In this document: one piece after another, positions 61,582 through 64,000 of the stretch | Numbering within the stretch: the stretch's first letter is position 1 | Layout of the letters: each line of letters starts with the position of its first letter | NCBI RefSeq assembly: GCF_963674635.1 | Contig: NZ_OY771475.1 | Span: 1,922,001 to 1,986,000, forward strand | DNA length: 64,000 nt | From: Breoghania sp. | GTDB lineage: Bacteria; Pseudomonadota; Alphaproteobacteria; Rhizobiales; Stappiaceae | Reading direction: 5' to 3' | Position numbers and translations under genes: made by a program | Notes under the pieces: generated by a model | Told to the model about the DNA's origin: nothing | The model's input: the letters and a program-made list of their open reading frames with translations, nothing else | Database searches by the model: none

Positions 61582-62448
61582 CTATCGGTCGCCGCCGAGA
61601 ATGAGCGGCATGCCATCCTTGCCCGCCCCTATCACCACGGTCTTGGAATTGGGCGAGGTCGCGAGCTCCTTTGTCGCCTGAACGCCCTGCCAGCGCAGGA
61701 GATCTTCGGTCAGGCTGCGTTTGACGATGTCCTGGTACTTGCGGATGCCCTCCGCCTCGATGGCCTTGCGCTCCGCTTCCTTCTGTTCGATCTCAAGCCG
61801 GTACTTGTAGGCTTTCTGCTCTTCGGAAAGCGTCAGCTTGCGTTCGATGGCGAGGCGCACGGCAGTTGGCAGTTCAACGTTGCGGACCAGCACGTTATCG
61901 ACGATCACATAGCGATCCTCGACGCTTGTCAGGCTGCTGATGACCACCGTCTCCAGAAAGCCGAGCCGCGAGGTGTAAACCTCTTCCGGCGTGTATTGGC
62001 CAACCGCGCGGCGCAGCACCGCTTCCGTTTCGGGAAAGACGATCTTGTCGAGATATTCCGGACCGACGGTCACGTGCAGGAGGGGCAGAAGGCGCAGATC
62101 CGGCTTGTAACGCACCGCGATCTGAAGCTCGATCGGCAGACCATCCTTGGTCAGCATCGTGTAGTTGCGTTCCTTGGTCTGGAGGCGGACATTGTAAATG
62201 GCCATCCGGTTCCAGGGCCAGATGATGTGCAAGCCTTCCCCGTAGATCCGGCTCATCTCCGTCCCGGAGACCCAACGGTAAAGAACGCCGGCCTCACCGG
62301 ATTGCACGGTGATGACGATGCGGTTCCACAGGAGCGCCAGACCAAGCCCCAACGCGACGAGGACAATAAGAAAATAGAGCTGAAAACGGCGCTGGCGATC
62401 GCCTCTCAACGCGTCTTCGTAGTCGTCGAAGTCGTCGTCATAAGCCAT
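61582..62448 (-). CDS. SPFH/band-7 (prohibitin/HflK-like) membrane protein
   Basis: A 288-aa protein. After an acidic cytosolic tail (YDDDFDDYEDALRGDRQRR), a single membrane helix (FQLYFLIVLVALGLGLALLW, 23-42), then the SPFH fold (about 45-215): AGVLYRWVSGTEMSRIYGEG, HIIWPWNRMAIYNVRLQTKE, YTMLTKDGLPIELQIAVRYK and YVIVDNVLVRNVELPTAVRL. A charged helix (LSEEQKAYKYRLEIEQKEAE) and a terminal region follow. SPFH proteins oligomerise and organise membrane microdomains. It lacks clear HflC partners in the window. It is the first gene of a three-gene operon with the binding-protein-like and mini-membrane genes. Confidence 0.9.
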   Translation of the reverse strand: MAYDDDFDDYEDALRGDRQRRFQLYFLIVLVALGLGLALLWNRIVITVQSGEAGVLYRWVSGTEMSRIYGEGLHIIWPWNRMAIYNVRLQTKERNYTMLTKDGLPIELQIAVRYKPDLRLLPLLHVTVGPEYLDKIVFPETEAVLRRAVGQYTPEEVYTSRLGFLETVVISSLTSVEDRYVIVDNVLVRNVELPTAVRLAIERKLTLSEEQKAYKYRLEIEQKEAERKAIEAEGIRKYQDIVKRSLTEDLLRWQGVQATKELATSPNSKTVVIGAGKDGMPLILGGDR

Positions 62449-62619
62449 GCGACCAACTCACCTCATCCTGTCCGGCGCGAAGTAGGACTATAAGGTCAGC
62501 CCGCCCCGCTTTCCAATACGCAAACGCCTTGAACACAAACGATTTAAAGGCTCTCCCCCTCAATATCCGTGTTCTGCGGCCGCGATCGGAAGACTTTGTG
62601 CCCCGCACCTTGCGCGACC

Positions 62620-64000
62620 TCATACCGGATCCGCCATCAGTTCTTTCGAAAACTCGGGCAGCCAGTCGGCAAGGGCGGGCTGTCGCAGGACCGAATAGTG
62701 ATCGGCTGCCACACGCCGCACCCGCAGCGGGAGGCTGGAAAGCGCCGTCCAGCCCTCCACGAAATCGCCATCGAGCCCGTCCATCGCGCGCACCAGCGTG
62801 ATCGGCAATGTGGAGCGCGGCGGATCATAGGACCGCACAAGCCGGAAATTCGCGCTGAAGACATCCAGCAGGCGATGTACCTCCGCCTCTGTGCCGCCGG
62901 GGAAGACGGCATCGAATTGCGGCAGCGCGTGCACGAAGCGCACCACATCCTGATCCGGCGCAAGCGCGACATCGACACCGAAGAGATCGCGCACGAAGGC
63001 CCGCCTGCATGCAAGATCGAGATCGGCGGGGGTTAGCCCCTCCCCGCCCTGTACGCCGATAATGTCGGTGGGGGTGTAGCTGTCGATGAGCCCGAGGAAG
63101 GAAACCTCCTCGCCCGCCTCTTTCAGCTGACGGGCCATTTCGTAAGCGATGACGCCGCCAAGCGACCAGCCGCACAGCCGATAGGGGCCGGACTGCTGCA
63201 CTTTCAGGACCTGCCGCAAATACTGGCCAGCCAGCGCCTCAAGGCTGTCGGTCTGCGGGGTTTCGCCGGGTTCCAGTCCCGCAGCGCGCAGGCCGTAGAC
63301 CGGGGCCTCGAAGGTCAGAGCCTCAAGCAGCGGCCGATAGCAGGAAAGCGTTCCGGCAACCGGATGGATGAGAAAGAGCGGCGGGGCCTCGGGCGCGCCG
63401 TTGCCCGCCATCCGTTCCGGCTGGCGAAGCGACACGATGAGGGAGCTGCGCGTCGTTGCCCCTGCCCGATTGGTCAAGGGCGCGGATATCCCGCGACGGC
63501 GCAGCAGGCGGGCCTGGCTGGCGATGGTGCCCGCGCCGGCGAGATCGGCAACCGAGAGGCTCGCGCCGAAGACCTGATGGATGCGCCCGAGAAGCCGGAC
63601 TGTGAGAAGACTGTTGCCGCCCGCGAGCGAAAAGTCCTCATCGATGCCGAGCCCGCCATCATCCGTGGGCCGCCCCAGGGCCTCCGTCCAGATCGCATGG
63701 AGATGCTCTTCCAGGCGGTCGCGCGGAGCGCGCGTCTCACCGCTTTCCTTTCGGATCGCCGTTTCCTGCCTGCGCAGGGCCAGACGGTCGATCTTGCCGG
63801 AAATCGTCTTGGGCAGGCGGTCGAGGCGGACCCAGATCGAGGGCACCATGTGGGCGGGAAGCATCTCCGCCAGTCGGGCTTTCACATCAGCCATCGCAAT
63901 GTCGGTTTGCGGCAAGGCGAGATAGGCGGTCAGGACCGGATCGCCAACGCGGTTGCGCTCCACAAGAACGGCGGCCTCGGCAATACCGCAGGCGGTGAGC
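62620..64000 (-). CDS. Nonribosomal peptide synthetase, C-terminal part (A-PCP-TE), partial
   Basis: The end of an NRPS gene that begins beyond the right edge. At the edge (63600-64000) is the C-terminal subdomain of an adenylation domain, ending in the A10 motif PKTISGKIDRLALRR, with the acyl-adenylate lysine. A peptidyl-carrier domain follows, with DFSLAGGNSLLTVRLLGRIH, where Ser in GGNSL would carry phosphopantetheine. The thioesterase domain then begins at PLFLIHPVAGTLSCYRPLLE; RLCGWSLGGVIAYEMARQL is the nucleophile-elbow GWSLG, and the region near FVEGWTALSSLPLRVRRVAADHYSVLR holds the terminal histidine. It therefore releases a finished peptide. The product (perhaps a siderophore or lipopeptide) cannot be predicted here. 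Confidence 0.93.
   Translation of the reverse strand, partial: LTACGIAEAAVLVERNRVGDPVLTAYLALPQTDIAMADVKARLAEMLPAHMVPSIWVRLDRLPKTISGKIDRLALRRQETAIRKESGETRAPRDRLEEHLHAIWTEALGRPTDDGGLGIDEDFSLAGGNSLLTVRLLGRIHQVFGASLSVADLAGAGTIASQARLLRRRGISAPLTNRAGATTRSSLIVSLRQPERMAGNGAPEAPPLFLIHPVAGTLSCYRPLLEALTFEAPVYGLRAAGLEPGETPQTDSLEALAGQYLRQVLKVQQSGPYRLCGWSLGGVIAYEMARQLKEAGEEVSFLGLIDSYTPTDIIGVQGGEGLTPADLDLACRRAFVRDLFGVDVALAPDQDVVRFVHALPQFDAVFPGGTEAEVHRLLDVFSANFRLVRSYDPPRSTLPITLVRAMDGLDGDFVEGWTALSSLPLRVRRVAADHYSVLRQPALADWLPEFSKELMADPV

Overview
The window is chromosomal DNA from a high-GC Gram-negative alphaproteobacterium, probably of the order Hyphomicrobiales (Rhizobiales) and perhaps close to the marine Stappiaceae. 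This placement is inferred, not computed. It rests on the split two-subunit methylmalonyl-CoA mutase, a Rhizobium etli type asparaginase, a DUF6471 protein, TAT-dependent secreted proteins, and short intergenic REP-like repeats of the GTCATCCTGAGGAGC type. No phage, transposase, integrase, CRISPR array or replication origin was recognised. Coding sequence covers most of both strands, and two tRNA genes are present.

Layout. 0-11 kb is metabolism and regulation: methylmalonyl-CoA mutase (both subunits, one cut by the edge), a LuxR-type regulator, a TAT-exported beta-helix protein, a DUF6471/membrane protein pair, pirin, asparaginase and a PLP aminotransferase. 11-16 kb holds a GT2 glycosyltransferase, a two-domain methyltransferase, and two secreted proteins, one of them with phage-tail-fibre-like GIGTxxP motifs. 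16-22.3 kb is an unusual run of two exported SEL1-repeat proteins behind a 1028-residue fusion of an ArsP-like permease with a calcium-loop beta-propeller and an ASPIC/UnbV domain. 22.5-31 kb is a surface-polysaccharide block: a GT2-GT4 glycosyltransferase, a sulfotransferase-like protein, rfbA-rfbC-rfbB-rfbD for dTDP-L-rhamnose, and another glycosyltransferase. 31-42 kb is mixed housekeeping: a CDF metal transporter, a DMT exporter, Tex, a LuxR-type regulator, an L,D-transpeptidase lipoprotein, and ManC for GDP-mannose. 42-51.6 kb holds a soluble PAS-PAS chemoreceptor, a methyltransferase-sulfotransferase fusion, a 1240-residue three-module glycosyltransferase and a sulfotransferase with a coiled coil. 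51.9-64 kb has tRNA-Gln, tRNA-Pro, a SpoIIAA-like protein, an M10 RTX metalloprotease with 318-bp internal repeats, a DUF3089 hydrolase, a ParA/DUF697/DUF697 cassette, an SPFH/binding-protein/mini-membrane-protein operon, and the thioesterase end of a nonribosomal peptide synthetase.

How the genes fit together (inference). Activated rhamnose (rfbABCD) and mannose (manC) can feed the glycosyltransferases. The sulfotransferase-like and methyltransferase genes interspersed among them suggest a decorated, possibly sulfated and O-methylated, surface glycan or glycoprotein. The least explained gene groups are the permease-propeller/SEL1 locus, the ParA-DUF697 cassette, and the SPFH operon with its membrane-anchored binding protein but no ABC transporter.
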